From positions 1 to 43,804 of the forward strand of contig JANYJW010000045.1 in assembly GCA_025361705.1 (NCBI GenBank): a DNA stretch of 43,804 bases. The letters are read 5' to 3'. A model generated the notes under the pieces. The model was not told the origin of the DNA. It was given only the letters and a program-made list of their open reading frames with translations, and ran no database searches. Each line of letters starts with the position of its first letter. Within the stretch, counting starts at the first letter, position 1. Both the position numbers and the translations under genes were made by a program. This DNA is from Gemmatimonas sp. (GTDB lineage Bacteria > Gemmatimonadota > Gemmatimonadetes > Gemmatimonadales > Gemmatimonadaceae). Positions 15,303-22,855 of this stretch are shown piece by piece.

Positions 15303-16349
15303 CTAGCGGAGCTTGCCGCGGAGAGGCTTCTTCGCGGGTTTCTTCGCCGCCTTCTTGATCGGCTTCTTCGTGGCCTTTGCCGCTACGGGCTTCTTGCCAG
15401 CCTTCTTCGGCGTCGCCTTCGCCATGTACCGCTCCAACGGCTCATCCCCCATCAGCACCGCCATGATGGCCTTCTGGATGTGCAGACGATTCTCGGCCTG
15501 CGCCCACACGCGGCTCTGCGGACCCTCGAGCACCGACTCGGCCACTTCCTCACCGCGGTGCGCCGGAAGGCAGTGCAGAAAGATCGCGTCCGGATGTGCG
15601 CGCGCCATCAGCGCATCGTCCACCATGAAGCCGTCGAATACCTTGATGCGCTCGTTGCTCTCGTCTTCCTGCCCCATCGACGCCCACACATCGGTGTTGA
15701 CGACGTGGCACCCCTCCACCGCCTCGCGCGGGTCGCGCACGAGCGTGACGTCGGCACCCTCGGCGCGCGCGGTCGCGATGAGCACGGGATCAGGTTCGTA
15801 CTTCTCGGGACAGGCGAGACGCAGCGAGAACTTGAGCCGTTGCGCGGCCTCGATCCACGAATGCGCCATGTTGTTGCCGTCACCCACCCACGCAATGCGC
15901 TTGCCCCGGTACGAGCCCAGAAACTGCCGCACGGTGAGCAGGTCAGCGAGAATCTGACAGGGATGCGAGAGGTCGGTGAGGCCGTTGATGACCGGGACGT
16001 CGGCGTACGCCGCGAGTTCCTCGGCGTGGGCGTGCGAATACGCGCGGATCATGATGCCGTCGCTCATCCGCGTCAGCACCCGCGCCATGTCCTTGATGGG
16101 CTCGCCGCGGCCGAGCTGGATATCGCGCGGCGAGAGAAAGAGCGCGTGCCCGCCCAGGTCGTATGCGCCCACCTCGAAGGAGACCCTCGTGCGCGTCGAC
16201 GACTTCATGAAGATCATCGCCAGCGCCTTGCCGGCCAGCGGCTTGCGCGTGTAGCGCTTGCTGCGGATCCGCTCGGCAAGCACGAAGAGCGCGTCGAGTT
16301 CGGCGCTGGAAAAGTCGAGGATGGAGAGAAAGTCGCGGTGTGGCTTCAC
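15303..16349 (-). CDS. argF: Ornithine carbamoyltransferase with lysine-rich C-terminal tail
   Basis: This enzyme makes citrulline from ornithine and carbamoyl phosphate in arginine synthesis. The carbamoyl-phosphate loop SSTRTR is at about 50-55. The DLSHPCQ motif and the ornithine-loop FLHCLPAHRG motif are both present. The product has 348 residues from GTG 16349. A normal enzyme ends near the ERYMAKA segment, so the last 35-40 residues are extra. They hold about 15 lysines in KKPIKKAAKKPAKK-type repeats. The GTG was chosen because the encoded KPHRDFLSILD matches the family N-terminus; upstream sequence does not. No Shine-Dalgarno sequence is clear. A run of ten G bases lies in the 79-bp gap upstream. 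Confidence 0.95.
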   Translation of the reverse strand: MKPHRDFLSILDFSSAELDALFVLAERIRSKRYTRKPLAGKALAMIFMKSSTRTRVSFEVGAYDLGGHALFLSPRDIQLGRGEPIKDMARVLTRMSDGIMIRAYSHAHAEELAAYADVPVINGLTDLSHPCQILADLLTVRQFLGSYRGKRIAWVGDGNNMAHSWIEAAQRLKFSLRLACPEKYEPDPVLIATARAEGADVTLVRDPREAVEGCHVVNTDVWASMGQEDESNERIKVFDGFMVDDALMARAHPDAIFLHCLPAHRGEEVAESVLEGPQSRVWAQAENRLHIQKAIMAVLMGDEPLERYMAKATPKKAGKKPVAAKATKKPIKKAAKKPAKKPLRGKLR

Positions 16350-16396
16350 GGGCGGGCGATGTGAGGGGGGAAAGAAAGGTGCTTGAAGCAAAGTGT

Positions 16397-16406
16397 GGGG
16401 GGGGGG
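16397..16406. repeat. Ten-base poly-G/C tract upstream of argF
   Basis: Ten consecutive G on the plus strand (C on the coding strand) lie 48-57 nt upstream of the argF GTG, in the gap after hslU. Tracts of this length are prone to slippage and could change promoter or leader spacing. Confidence 0.6.
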
Positions 16407-16428
16407 TAGGGTCGGGTGCCGAGCGGAG

Positions 16429-17868
16429 TTAGAGGATGTACTTCCGCAAATCCTCATCCTCCGCAATCGCCTTCAACCGCTCCCGCACCACCTTGGCATC
16501 CACCTTTACCGGCTCCGTGCCGCGCTCCGGCAAGTCGTATAGCACGTCCTCGAGCAGCGTCGTCATCACCGTGTGCAGGCGGCGCGCGCCAATGTTCTCC
16601 ATACGCGAGTTCACCATCGCGGCGGTGCGCGCAATCTCGGCAATGCCGTCGTCGGTGAACGTCAGTGCGGTGCTCTCGGCCGCCATCAGCGCCGCGTACT
16701 GCTTGGTCAGCGCGTTCTCCGGCTCGGTCATGATGCGCACGAAGTCGGCCTCGGTGAGCGGCTTGAGCTCCACGCGAATGGGGAAGCGCCCCTGCAACTC
16801 GGGAATCAAGTCACTGGGCTTGCTTACGTGGAACGCGCCGGCGGCGATGAAGAGCACATGGTCCGTCTTCACCATGCCGTACTTGGTCTGCACGTTGGAC
16901 CCTTCGACGATCGGCAGCAGGTCGCGCTGCACGCCCTCGCGCGACACGTCAGGGCCGCCCATCTCGCTCTTGCCGCCGGCAATCTTGTCGATCTCGTCGA
17001 GAAAGATGATGCCGAGCTTCTCCACGCGGTCGAGCGCGTCGGCTACGACGTCGTCGTGGTTGAGGAGCTTGTCGTATTCTTCGTCGAGCAGCATGCGCCG
17101 CGCGTCGGCCACCGACACGGTGCGCTTCTTCTTGCGCTTGGGCAGGAACTGCTCGAGCATCTCGGCGAAATTTCCCATCCCCTCGGGCGCGCCGCCCTGC
17201 TGCGCGAAGTCCATGCCGGGCGCCGAGGAGGCCGATACCTCAATTTCGATCTCGCGCTGCTCCAGCTGGCCGTCGAGCAGCAGCTGCTTGAGCTTGTCGC
17301 GCGTGCGTTTGTGCCGCTCGCGCGCCTGATCCTGCTCCTGCGTCACGCCCCCTGATGGCGACACGACGAAGACACTCGGCGCACCCTCGCTGGGGGTCGC
17401 AGCGGCCGGTTCGGCCGGCGCCGGCAGCAACAGGTCGAGAATGCGTTCGTCGACCTTGTCGTTGGCCAGATCCTCCACGTCGTGCTCGCGCTCATGGCGC
17501 ACCATGTCGATGGCGCTCTCCGCGAGATCGCGCACCATGCCCTCGACGTCGCGCCCTACGTAGCCCACCTCGGTGAACTTCGACGCTTCCACCTTGATGA
17601 ACGGCGCGCCGGTGAGCTTGGCGAGGCGGCGCGCAATCTCCGTCTTGCCCACACCGGTGGGGCCGATGAGGATGATGTTGTTGGGGGCGATTTCCTCGCG
17701 GATGCCCTCGGGCGCGCGCTGGCGGCGCCACCGGTTGCGGAGGGCGATGGCGACGGCCTTCTTGGCGTCACCCTGGCCCACGATGTAACGGTCGAGCTCA
17801 GCGACGATCTTGCGCGGCGTCAGGTCGGCAAGGCGCGCGAGCACCTGTTCTGTGCGGTTGGCGGGCAT
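16429..17868 (-). CDS. hslU: HslU, ATPase subunit of the HslUV protease
   Basis: HslU is the AAA+ unfoldase that feeds proteins into the HslV peptidase. The 479-residue product starts with LTPRKIVAELDRYIVGQ. Walker A is GPTGVGKT (69-76), and the pore loop lies in FTEVGYVGRDVEG. An I-domain insertion of about 150 residues follows, then Walker B IIFLDEIDKIA and the sensor segment IPELQGRFPIRVEL. The C-terminus DLRKYIL matches the tail that docks into HslV. The ATG at 17868 is annotated. A TTG at 17874 has a perfect GGAGGT at 7-nt spacing and would add two residues, so it may be the real start. A TACAAT box 5 nt before the ATG suggests an additional leaderless promoter. It is 52 nt downstream of hslV. 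Confidence 0.96.
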   Translation of the reverse strand: MPANRTEQVLARLADLTPRKIVAELDRYIVGQGDAKKAVAIALRNRWRRQRAPEGIREEIAPNNIILIGPTGVGKTEIARRLAKLTGAPFIKVEASKFTEVGYVGRDVEGMVRDLAESAIDMVRHEREHDVEDLANDKVDERILDLLLPAPAEPAAATPSEGAPSVFVVSPSGGVTQEQDQARERHKRTRDKLKQLLLDGQLEQREIEIEVSASSAPGMDFAQQGGAPEGMGNFAEMLEQFLPKRKKKRTVSVADARRMLLDEEYDKLLNHDDVVADALDRVEKLGIIFLDEIDKIAGGKSEMGGPDVSREGVQRDLLPIVEGSNVQTKYGMVKTDHVLFIAAGAFHVSKPSDLIPELQGRFPIRVELKPLTEADFVRIMTEPENALTKQYAALMAAESTALTFTDDGIAEIARTAAMVNSRMENIGARRLHTVMTTLLEDVLYDLPERGTEPVKVDAKVVRERLKAIAEDEDLRKYIL

Positions 17869-17873
17869 GCTCA

Positions 17874-17879
17874 ATTGTA
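17874..17879 (-). promoter_or_regulatory. Candidate -10 box (TACAAT) for a leaderless hslU transcript
   Basis: TACAAT on the minus strand ends 5 nt before the ATG at 17868. The GGAGGT at 17887-17882 lies upstream of this box, so it would be present only in the read-through transcript from hslV. Two modes of hslU translation are possible. Confidence 0.45.
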
Positions 17880-17920
17880 GCACCTCCGACGCCGAAACCG
17901 GCCCCCAGCCACCGCGACAG

Positions 17921-18463
17921 TTACTCCGGCTCGATCACCGTGATGTTCTGATTGGTGTAGATGCAGATGTCACCGGCGATCATCAACGCCTTGCGCACAA
18001 TCTCCGGCGCGGTGAGCGTCGTCTCAGCCGAGAGCGCGCGCGCCGCAGCGAGGGCGTACGGGCCACCTGACCCGATGGCGAGGATGCCGTCGTCCGGCTC
18101 GATGAGCTCGCCGTTGCCCGAAATCACGAAACCGTGATCGCGGTCGCAGACGGCCAGCAGGGCCTCGAGGCGCCGCAGCACGCGGTCGCTGCGCCACTCC
18201 TTGGCCAGCTCCACAGCGGCCTTCGGCAAGTTGCCCGGGTGGCGTTCGAGCTTCTCCTCGAACTTCTCGAAGAGCGTGAACGCGTCGGCCGCCGCGCCGG
18301 CAAACCCGGCAAGCACGCGCCCGCCACGCAAGGCGCGCACCTTCACGGCCCGTGACTTCATCACGGTGTCGCCCACCGAGACCTGACCGTCGCCACCGAT
18401 GGCGACCTTGTCGCCGCGGCGGACCGCGAGGATGGTGGTGGAGTGGATGGTGGGGAGAGTCAT
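17921..18463 (-). CDS. hslV: HslV, threonine peptidase subunit of the HslUV protease
   Basis: This is the peptidase ring of HslUV, related to proteasome beta subunits. It has 180 residues from ATG 18463. The catalytic Thr is expected in [22 protein letters not shown], as T9, so eight residues would have to be removed to free it. Many bacterial HslV proteins carry only a Met or a short propeptide there. The [16 protein letters not shown] and [15 protein letters not shown] segments are typical of the fold. Codons upstream of 18463 read as nonfamily sequence. A TATCTT box ends 6 nt before the ATG and no Shine-Dalgarno sequence is visible. It is followed by hslU. Confidence 0.95.
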   Translation of the reverse strand: MTLPTIHSTTILAVRRGDKVAIGGDGQVSVGDTVMKSRAVKVRALRGGRVLAGFAGAAADAFTLFEKFEEKLERHPGNLPKAAVELAKEWRSDRVLRRLEALLAVCDRDHGFVISGNGELIEPDDGILAIGSGGPYALAAARALSAETTLTAPEIVRKALMIAGDICIYTNQNITVIEPE

Positions 18464-18469
18464 GGGCGA

Positions 18470-18475
18470 AAGATA
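18470..18475 (-). promoter_or_regulatory. Candidate -10 box (TATCTT) for leaderless hslV
   Basis: TATCTT on the minus strand ends 6 nt before the hslV ATG. The transcription start would then fall on the start codon. It lies between the SRPBCC stop (18484) and hslV, so hslV probably has its own promoter. Confidence 0.5.
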
Positions 18476-18483
18476 GCGCTCGT

Positions 18484-19008
18484 CTACTTCAGATGTTGCG
18501 GCGACACCTCCTCGCCAAACTTCGCCCCGAGGTGCCCAAGCACGCCGTCCATCGTCGCGTACGTCCCGCGCACCTTCATCAGGACCCGGAAGATGGGCGA
18601 CTTCACCCACCCGTCCTCGGTGATGGTGACTTCGGTGCCTGCGCCATTCGCCACGAGGTCATAGGTCCACACGCCGCCCCAGGCGGACGTTTCGTCCGTC
18701 ACGACTTCGCTGACGAGACGCGTCGGTGGGCTCACGAGGGTGAGTTCCATGCTCATCGTCATGCCCCCAGCCTCCTGCACCCAGACCTCGTGCCCGTTGC
18801 GCGACGTGCCTCGCACCGACGATGTGAAGTCGGAGTCCCACGAGGGATAGGCGCCGAAGTCGCGCAACACGGCCCACACAGAGTCGCGCGTCGTGGTGAG
18901 CTGGATACGGCTGGTCGCCGAGTGCTCGCGCGGCATGGTCATGCCAATGCCGTAGAGGATGGCGGCCAGCAGCACGACGGCAACAACGGCACGCATGAGG
19001 AACCTCAT
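18484..19008 (-). CDS. Membrane-anchored SRPBCC (START-like) domain protein
   Basis: The 174-residue protein starts with a hydrophobic helix (about 4-23, [18 protein letters not shown]) that is either an anchor or an uncleaved signal. A START/SRPBCC-like domain follows. Its pattern of [25 protein letters not shown], then paired strands with [15 protein letters not shown] and [11 protein letters not shown], and a final long helix is typical of polyketide-cyclase/SRPBCC proteins that bind hydrophobic ligands. No catalytic role or ligand can be assigned. ATG 19008 is preceded by GGGAG 8 nt upstream. It is the first gene of the minus-strand run leading into hslV and is divergent from the dehydratase gene. 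Confidence 0.8.
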   Translation of the reverse strand: MRFLMRAVVAVVLLAAILYGIGMTMPREHSATSRIQLTTTRDSVWAVLRDFGAYPSWDSDFTSSVRGTSRNGHEVWVQEAGGMTMSMELTLVSPPTRLVSEVVTDETSAWGGVWTYDLVANGAGTEVTITEDGWVKSPIFRVLMKVRGTYATMDGVLGHLGAKFGEEVSPQHLK

Positions 19009-19074
19009 CGGACGCACTCCCGGTAGGGGAACAGCCACAATGTGCACCACCAGCCGCCGCCTGCCAATGCTCGC

Positions 19075-19080
19075 TAGATT
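19075..19080 (+). promoter_or_regulatory. Candidate -10 box (TAGATT) for leaderless dehydratase gene
   Basis: TAGATT ends 6 nt before the ATG at 19087, and there is no Shine-Dalgarno sequence in the CCACCC spacer. The predicted start point coincides with the start codon. Confidence 0.5.
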
Positions 19081-19086
19081 CCACCC

Positions 19087-20061
19087 ATGACTTCGCCCTG
19101 GCCCATCACGTTCGACGACGTGCTCGCCGCGCGCGCGCGCCTGCGCCCGTATCTCTCGCCGTCACCGCTCCGGCAGTACCCGCAGCTCGACGCGCTCGTC
19201 GGGCACGGCATTCGCGTGTTCGTGAAACACGAAAATCACCTGCCGGTGCAGACCTTCAAGGTGCGCAACGGGCTCTCGGCGGTCACCGCACTCGATCCGG
19301 CCGAACGCGCCCGCGGCGTCATTGGCGCCAGCACCGGCAATCACGGGCAGGGCATGGCGTACGCGGCGCACCTGCTGGGCATCCCGTGCACCATCGTGGT
19401 GCCCGCGGGCAACAACCCCGACAAGAACGCGGCGATCCACGCGCTGGGCGCAACGCTGGTGGAGTTCGGCGCGACATACGACGCGTCGGCCGCGCACTGC
19501 GCCGAGCTCGCCACCTCGCGCGGACTGCACCTCATCCATGGCATCAACGATTGCACCGTCATCGCCGGCGCCGCGACCATGTCGCTGGAGATGATGGAAC
19601 AGGAGCCCGGACTCGACGCGGTCTTCATCGCGCTCGGCGGCGGCTCGCAGGCCGTCGGAGCGCTCACCGTCGCCCGCCAGCTCAGGCCGTCGCTGAAGGT
19701 CATCGCCGTGCAGAGCGAGGCCGCGTGCGCCCAGTACGACAGCTGGAAGGGCGGTACCATTGTGCGCGGTCGTCCCGTACGGACGTTCGCCGAGGGCATC
19801 GCGACCGGCCAGGCCTATGACGCGACGTTTCCTGCACTCAAGGAGGGGCTGGCCGACTTCCTGCTCGTCAGCGAGGAGGAACTCGCCGATGCGCTCCGCC
19901 AACTCATTCGCACCACGCACAACCTGCCCGAGGGCGCGGCCGCCGGCGGGCTGGCCGGCCTGCGAAAGGCCGCCGCGCAGTATGCCGGGCAGAAGGTGGC
20001 GATCGTGATGTGCGGTGGAAACATCGGGGTGGAGGCGCTGGCCAAGGTGCTCAATGGCTGA
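19087..20061 (+). CDS. PLP-dependent threonine/serine dehydratase-like enzyme
   Basis: The 324-residue enzyme has the fold type II PLP core of threonine/serine ammonia-lyases, which release ammonia from threonine or serine to give a 2-oxo acid. The cofactor Lys is K58 in QTFKVRNG, a variant of the usual SFKxRG. The phosphate loop appears as ALGGGSQAVG, and a STGNHGQG motif lies near residue 82. CGGNIGVEAL closes the C-terminus. There is no regulatory ACT domain, so it is the short catabolic type. The changed residues around Lys58 and in the glycine loop (GGGSQ in place of GGGGL) suggest a shifted substrate. Possible alternatives are a hydroxyaspartate or diaminopropionate-type lyase. A TAGATT box 6 nt before the ATG suggests a leaderless transcript. 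Confidence 0.87.
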   Translation: MTSPWPITFDDVLAARARLRPYLSPSPLRQYPQLDALVGHGIRVFVKHENHLPVQTFKVRNGLSAVTALDPAERARGVIGASTGNHGQGMAYAAHLLGIPCTIVVPAGNNPDKNAAIHALGATLVEFGATYDASAAHCAELATSRGLHLIHGINDCTVIAGAATMSLEMMEQEPGLDAVFIALGGGSQAVGALTVARQLRPSLKVIAVQSEAACAQYDSWKGGTIVRGRPVRTFAEGIATGQAYDATFPALKEGLADFLLVSEEELADALRQLIRTTHNLPEGAAAGGLAGLRKAAAQYAGQKVAIVMCGGNIGVEALAKVLNG

Positions 20062-20110
20062 TTACGGACTTGGCTGCAGGATCGCGATCCTGCGGCCATG
20101 TCCGTGATCA
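20059..20110. terminator. Long bidirectional hairpin containing both convergent stop codons
   Basis: An 18-bp perfect palindrome, GCAGGATCGCGATCCTGC, forms the core. The outer arms, about 17 bp each, pair with a few wobbles or mismatches. The TGA of the dehydratase (20059-20061) and the TGA of the methylase (complement at 20108-20110) are opposite each other at the base of the stem. A CTTTTTC run follows on the plus strand. It should terminate the plus-strand gene and probably both. Confidence 0.85.
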
Positions 20111-21163
20111 ACCCGCCTTTTTCGTCCTGTCCGCCACTCGAGCGACGGTGGCTTCCGACCCGCACACGAAGATGTACTCGCGGTTGCGCAGGTGGCTCAC
20201 GTCACCCACCCGCTCGCCGCGCGGGCTGTAGATGCCGATCTGCGCCCCCACGTACCGCTTGTACGCCCGCTCGATGGTGGCCACCGCGCCACGCTCGGCG
20301 AGGCGCGCCTCCAGCCACTCGCGCGACACGAACCCTTCGTCGCTGAAGGACACCACCAGCGTGCGGGCGCGCACCGTGCGCAACACCGTGGCCAGCGCCT
20401 CTTCGAACCGCGGCTTGCTGTTGAATCGGCTCGTGCGCTCGCGCACATCCTCGCGCTTGCACGCCACGCCGTAGCAGGCCGGCTTGTCCCAGCGCACGAG
20501 CGACTCCCAGATGTGGTAGTTGCCCAGGTACGAGTGCTGGTTGTACGGCGGGTCCAGGTACGCAACGTCGGTCTCGATGCCACGGGCGGCGTCAAGCGCG
20601 TCGAGCGCAAGGGCGCGTCCCTTCCCGGCGCGGGCGCGCGGCAGCACGGCGGGCAGTCGCAGCTCGAGATCATTGTGCGCGCGTGGCGCCCACTGCTTGA
20701 GATACGCCATCTGCACGCCCGTGGTGCTGTCCACGCGGTCGGCCGCTTCCATCAGCGACACCAGCATCACCGCCTCGAGCTCCGGCGGCAGCGCCAGCGC
20801 AGCGATGCGCTCGCGGATGGCGTCCACGCGCTCGCCGTTCTTCGGGTGGAAGAACCGCGACTGCTCGCAAAACGTCTGCGTGAAGTAGCCGGGGCTCCCG
20901 CCCAGTCCATTGCACTCGCCAATGAGCACTTCGGCGTCACGCACCACATCGTCGTAATCGGCTTCCACGTAGCAGCGTGACAGCGTATGCGCGTACGCGT
21001 TGTGGTCGTTGGACACCACGCGATAGCCAGCTTGCTTGAGCGCGTGCCCGACGCGCGAGGTGCCACTGAACAGGTCGAGCACCGACCGCGCGCGCGCGTC
21101 GGCGCGCACGGCGTCGACGATGAGCGGCAGCAGAGTGCGCTTGGAGCCGAGGTATTTGATCAC
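20108..21163 (-). CDS. D12-class N6-adenine DNA methyltransferase
   Basis: The 351-residue protein methylates adenine in DNA with S-adenosylmethionine. The SAM-binding motif DLFSGTSRVG is at 30-39, and the catalytic motif DPPY is at 204-207 in VAYLDPPYNQHSYLGNYH. The N-terminal MIKYLGSKRTLL and the overall length fit the Dam/D12 class of adenine-specific methylases. No restriction endonuclease or specificity gene is adjacent, so it is an orphan, either regulatory or a relic of a restriction system. The start is GTG 21163. It is downstream of xerC on the same strand with a 134-bp gap that holds an imperfect inverted repeat. The recognition site cannot be predicted. Confidence 0.92.
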   Translation of the reverse strand: MIKYLGSKRTLLPLIVDAVRADARARSVLDLFSGTSRVGHALKQAGYRVVSNDHNAYAHTLSRCYVEADYDDVVRDAEVLIGECNGLGGSPGYFTQTFCEQSRFFHPKNGERVDAIRERIAALALPPELEAVMLVSLMEAADRVDSTTGVQMAYLKQWAPRAHNDLELRLPAVLPRARAGKGRALALDALDAARGIETDVAYLDPPYNQHSYLGNYHIWESLVRWDKPACYGVACKREDVRERTSRFNSKPRFEEALATVLRTVRARTLVVSFSDEGFVSREWLEARLAERGAVATIERAYKRYVGAQIGIYSPRGERVGDVSHLRNREYIFVCGSEATVARVADRTKKAG

Positions 21164-21183
21164 GCTCCAAAGACGAGCGCGGA

Positions 21184-21241
21184 GAATTCACGCAACGCAT
21201 TGCGGCAGCAGGGCTTGGCGTGCGTTGCGAATGGTGAATTC
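21184..21241. repeat. Imperfect inverted repeat between xerC and the methylase gene
   Basis: GAATTCACGCAACGC (21184-21198) faces GCGTTGCG and GTGAATTC (21222-21241), with a 5-base bulge in the right arm. It can fold after the xerC stop and before the methylase start. It may be a terminator, a processed leader or a methylase-binding dyad. Confidence 0.5.
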
Positions 21242-21263
21242 GCTCGTCAGCGACGCCGTGCGC

Positions 21264-21307
21264 GCTACGCCCGTGCTATGCGCACGCTATGCGCACGCTA
21301 TGCGCGC
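21264..21307. repeat. Four 11-bp tandem repeats over the xerC stop codon
   Basis: Units of GCTATGCGCAC lie head to tail. Two are exact, the last differs at one base and the first is more diverged. The CTA at 21298-21300 is the complement of the xerC TAG stop. The unit length equals that of the array at 13349-13381, but the sequence is different. Confidence 0.8.
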
Positions 21308-22215
21308 GGATGCGCCTGGCGATACACCTGTTTGAGCCGTTCGACGCTGGTATGCGTGTAGATCTGCGTCGTGCTCACCGAGGCGTGGCCCAGCAGTTCC
21401 TGCACGGCGCGCAGATCGGCGCCAGCGTCGAGCAAGTGCGTGGCAAAAGTATGGCGTAGCGAGTGCGTGCTCAGCCCCGCTCCTTCGTCCACCTGCGACA
21501 ACCATTCCGTCACCGCCTTCTGGATCGTCGACAGGCTCGCCCGGCGCCCGCGGTCGGACAGGAAGAACGCCACGCGATCGGCGCCAGGCCCCACCTTGGC
21601 GATGACCGCATCGCGCGACCGCTCGAACTCGCGCAGTGCGCGCTGGGCGTGCGACCCTACGGGCAGGATGCGCTCCTTGCGCCCCTTGCCGCGCACCTTC
21701 ACCTGCCCGGCCAGCAGGTCGAGGTCGGCGCGATTGATGCCGCGCAGCTCGCTGAGGCGGAGCCCGCAAGAGTAGAGCAACTCGATCATCGCGAGCGCCA
21801 TCACGTCGCGATGCTTCCCCTCCTGCGCGCGCGTCTGGAGCGCCTGCAGCAACCTCTCCACCTGCGCGCGGTCCAGATGCCCCGGGAGGTACTTGTCGAG
21901 CTTGGGCGAGCCCACGGCGCGCGCCGGGTTGCCGGCCACAAAGTCGTTGGCGTGCAGAAAGCGAAAGAACGTGCGTGCCGCGCTGAGGGCGCGGGCAATC
22001 GACCGGCGCGCCAATCCGCGGCGCGCGAGATGCGCCATCCAGGCACGCAAGGCGAGGCGGTCCACCTGCCCCCACTGCCACGCCGGGTCGCCATAGTGCC
22101 GCCCCAGAAACTCCCGCAGTTCACCCAGGTCGCGCGCATATGCCGCCACGGTGTGCGGCGAGACGTCGCGCTCCTTGGCGAGGTGGGTGAGGAAACCGGC
22201 GAGGAGGTCGAGCAT
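21298..22215 (-). CDS. xerC: Tyrosine recombinase XerC
   Basis: XerC, with XerD, resolves chromosome dimers at dif. The 305-residue product has the N-terminal core-binding domain (about 1-90) and a complete catalytic domain. The catalytic set is R153 in GLRLSELR, K177 in RGKGRKER, H251 and R254 in STHSLRHTFATHLL, H277 in LLGHASV, and Tyr286 in TTQIYTH. ATG 22215 matches the family N-terminus, whereas upstream codons do not. A TATACT box ends 5 nt before the ATG with no Shine-Dalgarno sequence. Its place between trmFO and hslV matches the codV position in Bacillus, which supports a housekeeping role over a mobile-element integrase. The 3' end overlaps an 11-bp tandem repeat. Confidence 0.95.
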   Translation of the reverse strand: MLDLLAGFLTHLAKERDVSPHTVAAYARDLGELREFLGRHYGDPAWQWGQVDRLALRAWMAHLARRGLARRSIARALSAARTFFRFLHANDFVAGNPARAVGSPKLDKYLPGHLDRAQVERLLQALQTRAQEGKHRDVMALAMIELLYSCGLRLSELRGINRADLDLLAGQVKVRGKGRKERILPVGSHAQRALREFERSRDAVIAKVGPGADRVAFFLSDRGRRASLSTIQKAVTEWLSQVDEGAGLSTHSLRHTFATHLLDAGADLRAVQELLGHASVSTTQIYTHTSVERLKQVYRQAHPRA

Positions 22216-22220
22216 GGCGG

Positions 22221-22226
22221 AGTATA
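22221..22226 (-). promoter_or_regulatory. Candidate -10 box (TATACT) for leaderless xerC
   Basis: TATACT on the minus strand ends 5 nt before the xerC ATG. It is the closest match to the TATAAT consensus among the set in this window. Confidence 0.5.
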
Positions 22227-22258
22227 GACGATCCGGGCGCAGGGTGGGGCACGAGGGA

Positions 22259-22307
22259 GATGGCAGATGCCAGACATCCGATGGCAGACGGCAAGCGGCA
22301 GTTGGCA
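22259..22307. repeat. Seven in-phase heptanucleotide repeats
   Basis: Seven consecutive 7-base units lie in the divergent gap between xerC and the membrane-protein gene. They are of the type GATGGCA, GATGCCA, GATGGCA, GACGGCA, AGCGGCA and GTTGGCA, with one GACATCC. The unit matches those at 2725-2822 and 29833-29860. Confidence 0.7.
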
Positions 22308-22343
22308 GGCATCGACGCCAAGGGGCTTGCGGAACCAGCAAGT

Positions 22344-22360
22344 ACTTTGCATTGTAAAGT
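22344..22360. promoter_or_regulatory. 17-bp operator-like palindrome ACTTTGCATTGTAAAGT
   Basis: Seven of eight symmetric positions match around a central T. The site is AT-rich in a GC-rich gap and lies 67 bp upstream of the ATG at 22428. It is likely a repressor site controlling the two small membrane-protein genes. The regulator is not in the immediate neighbourhood. Confidence 0.55.
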
Positions 22361-22427
22361 GCAGTGCGGCCGGCCGTCGGCTGCCCGCGCCGTTGGCACA
22401 TCCATCCGGAATTGCAGGGGCCCTCCG

Positions 22428-22799
22428 ATGACTTCCCCATCGCACCGCACCGAAGACACGCCCCCCGGCGCCCTGCGCCGCGCTGCCGCCTGGTGGGAAC
22501 CGCACCGCATCCTCTACAACATCGTCCTGGCCGCTCTGTTCGTGGCGCTCACGGTCCGCACATGGCCGCGCCTGCGACCCGAGCTCACCGTGCACGCCAT
22601 TCCCCCGCTCGTCGTGCTTGCCTTGCTCGCGAACCTCTGCTACTCCACCGCGTATGCCGCCGAACTGCTCGTGCCGTTTCCGCGAGGGCCGGGCAGGCTG
22701 CCACGGTGGCGCTGGACCCTCTGGCTCGTGGGCACCTGCTTCGCGGTGCTCCTCGAGACGTACTGGTTCCTCGATGAGATCCTCCCGCCATTGAGCTGA
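22428..22799 (+). CDS. Small integral membrane protein, about three helices
   Basis: The product is not recognised as a named family. From ATG 22428 it has 123 residues: a polar N-terminus of about 28 residues, then helices near 30-46, 58-78 and 96-113. The motifs WWEPHRILYN before helix one, LLANLCYSTAYAAEL in helix two and LETYWFLDEILPPL at the C-terminus stand out. Acidic and aromatic residues near the membrane could bind a cation or partner. It is followed 56 nt later by a second small membrane protein on the same strand, so they probably form an operon behind the 22344-22360 palindrome. Longer frames upstream run through repeat sequence and are rejected. Confidence 0.65.
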   Translation: MTSPSHRTEDTPPGALRRAAAWWEPHRILYNIVLAALFVALTVRTWPRLRPELTVHAIPPLVVLALLANLCYSTAYAAELLVPFPRGPGRLPRWRWTLWLVGTCFAVLLETYWFLDEILPPLS

Positions 22800-22855
22800 C
22801 GCCGCCGTCACCCCCGTTCAGCCGTCTCCCGTCTCCCCTCTTCCCCCGAGGCCCC

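Noticed and set aside
21298-22215. Tyrosine recombinase as the integrase of a mobile element.
   Set aside because: The length, complete XerC motifs and housekeeping position between trmFO and hslV favour the chromosomal XerC. No attachment-site repeats or cargo boundaries were found.
22216-22427. RNA gene or riboswitch in the gap between xerC and the small membrane protein.
   Set aside because: The gap is explained by heptad repeats, a -10 box and the 17-bp dyad. No tRNA-like or known riboswitch core was seen.
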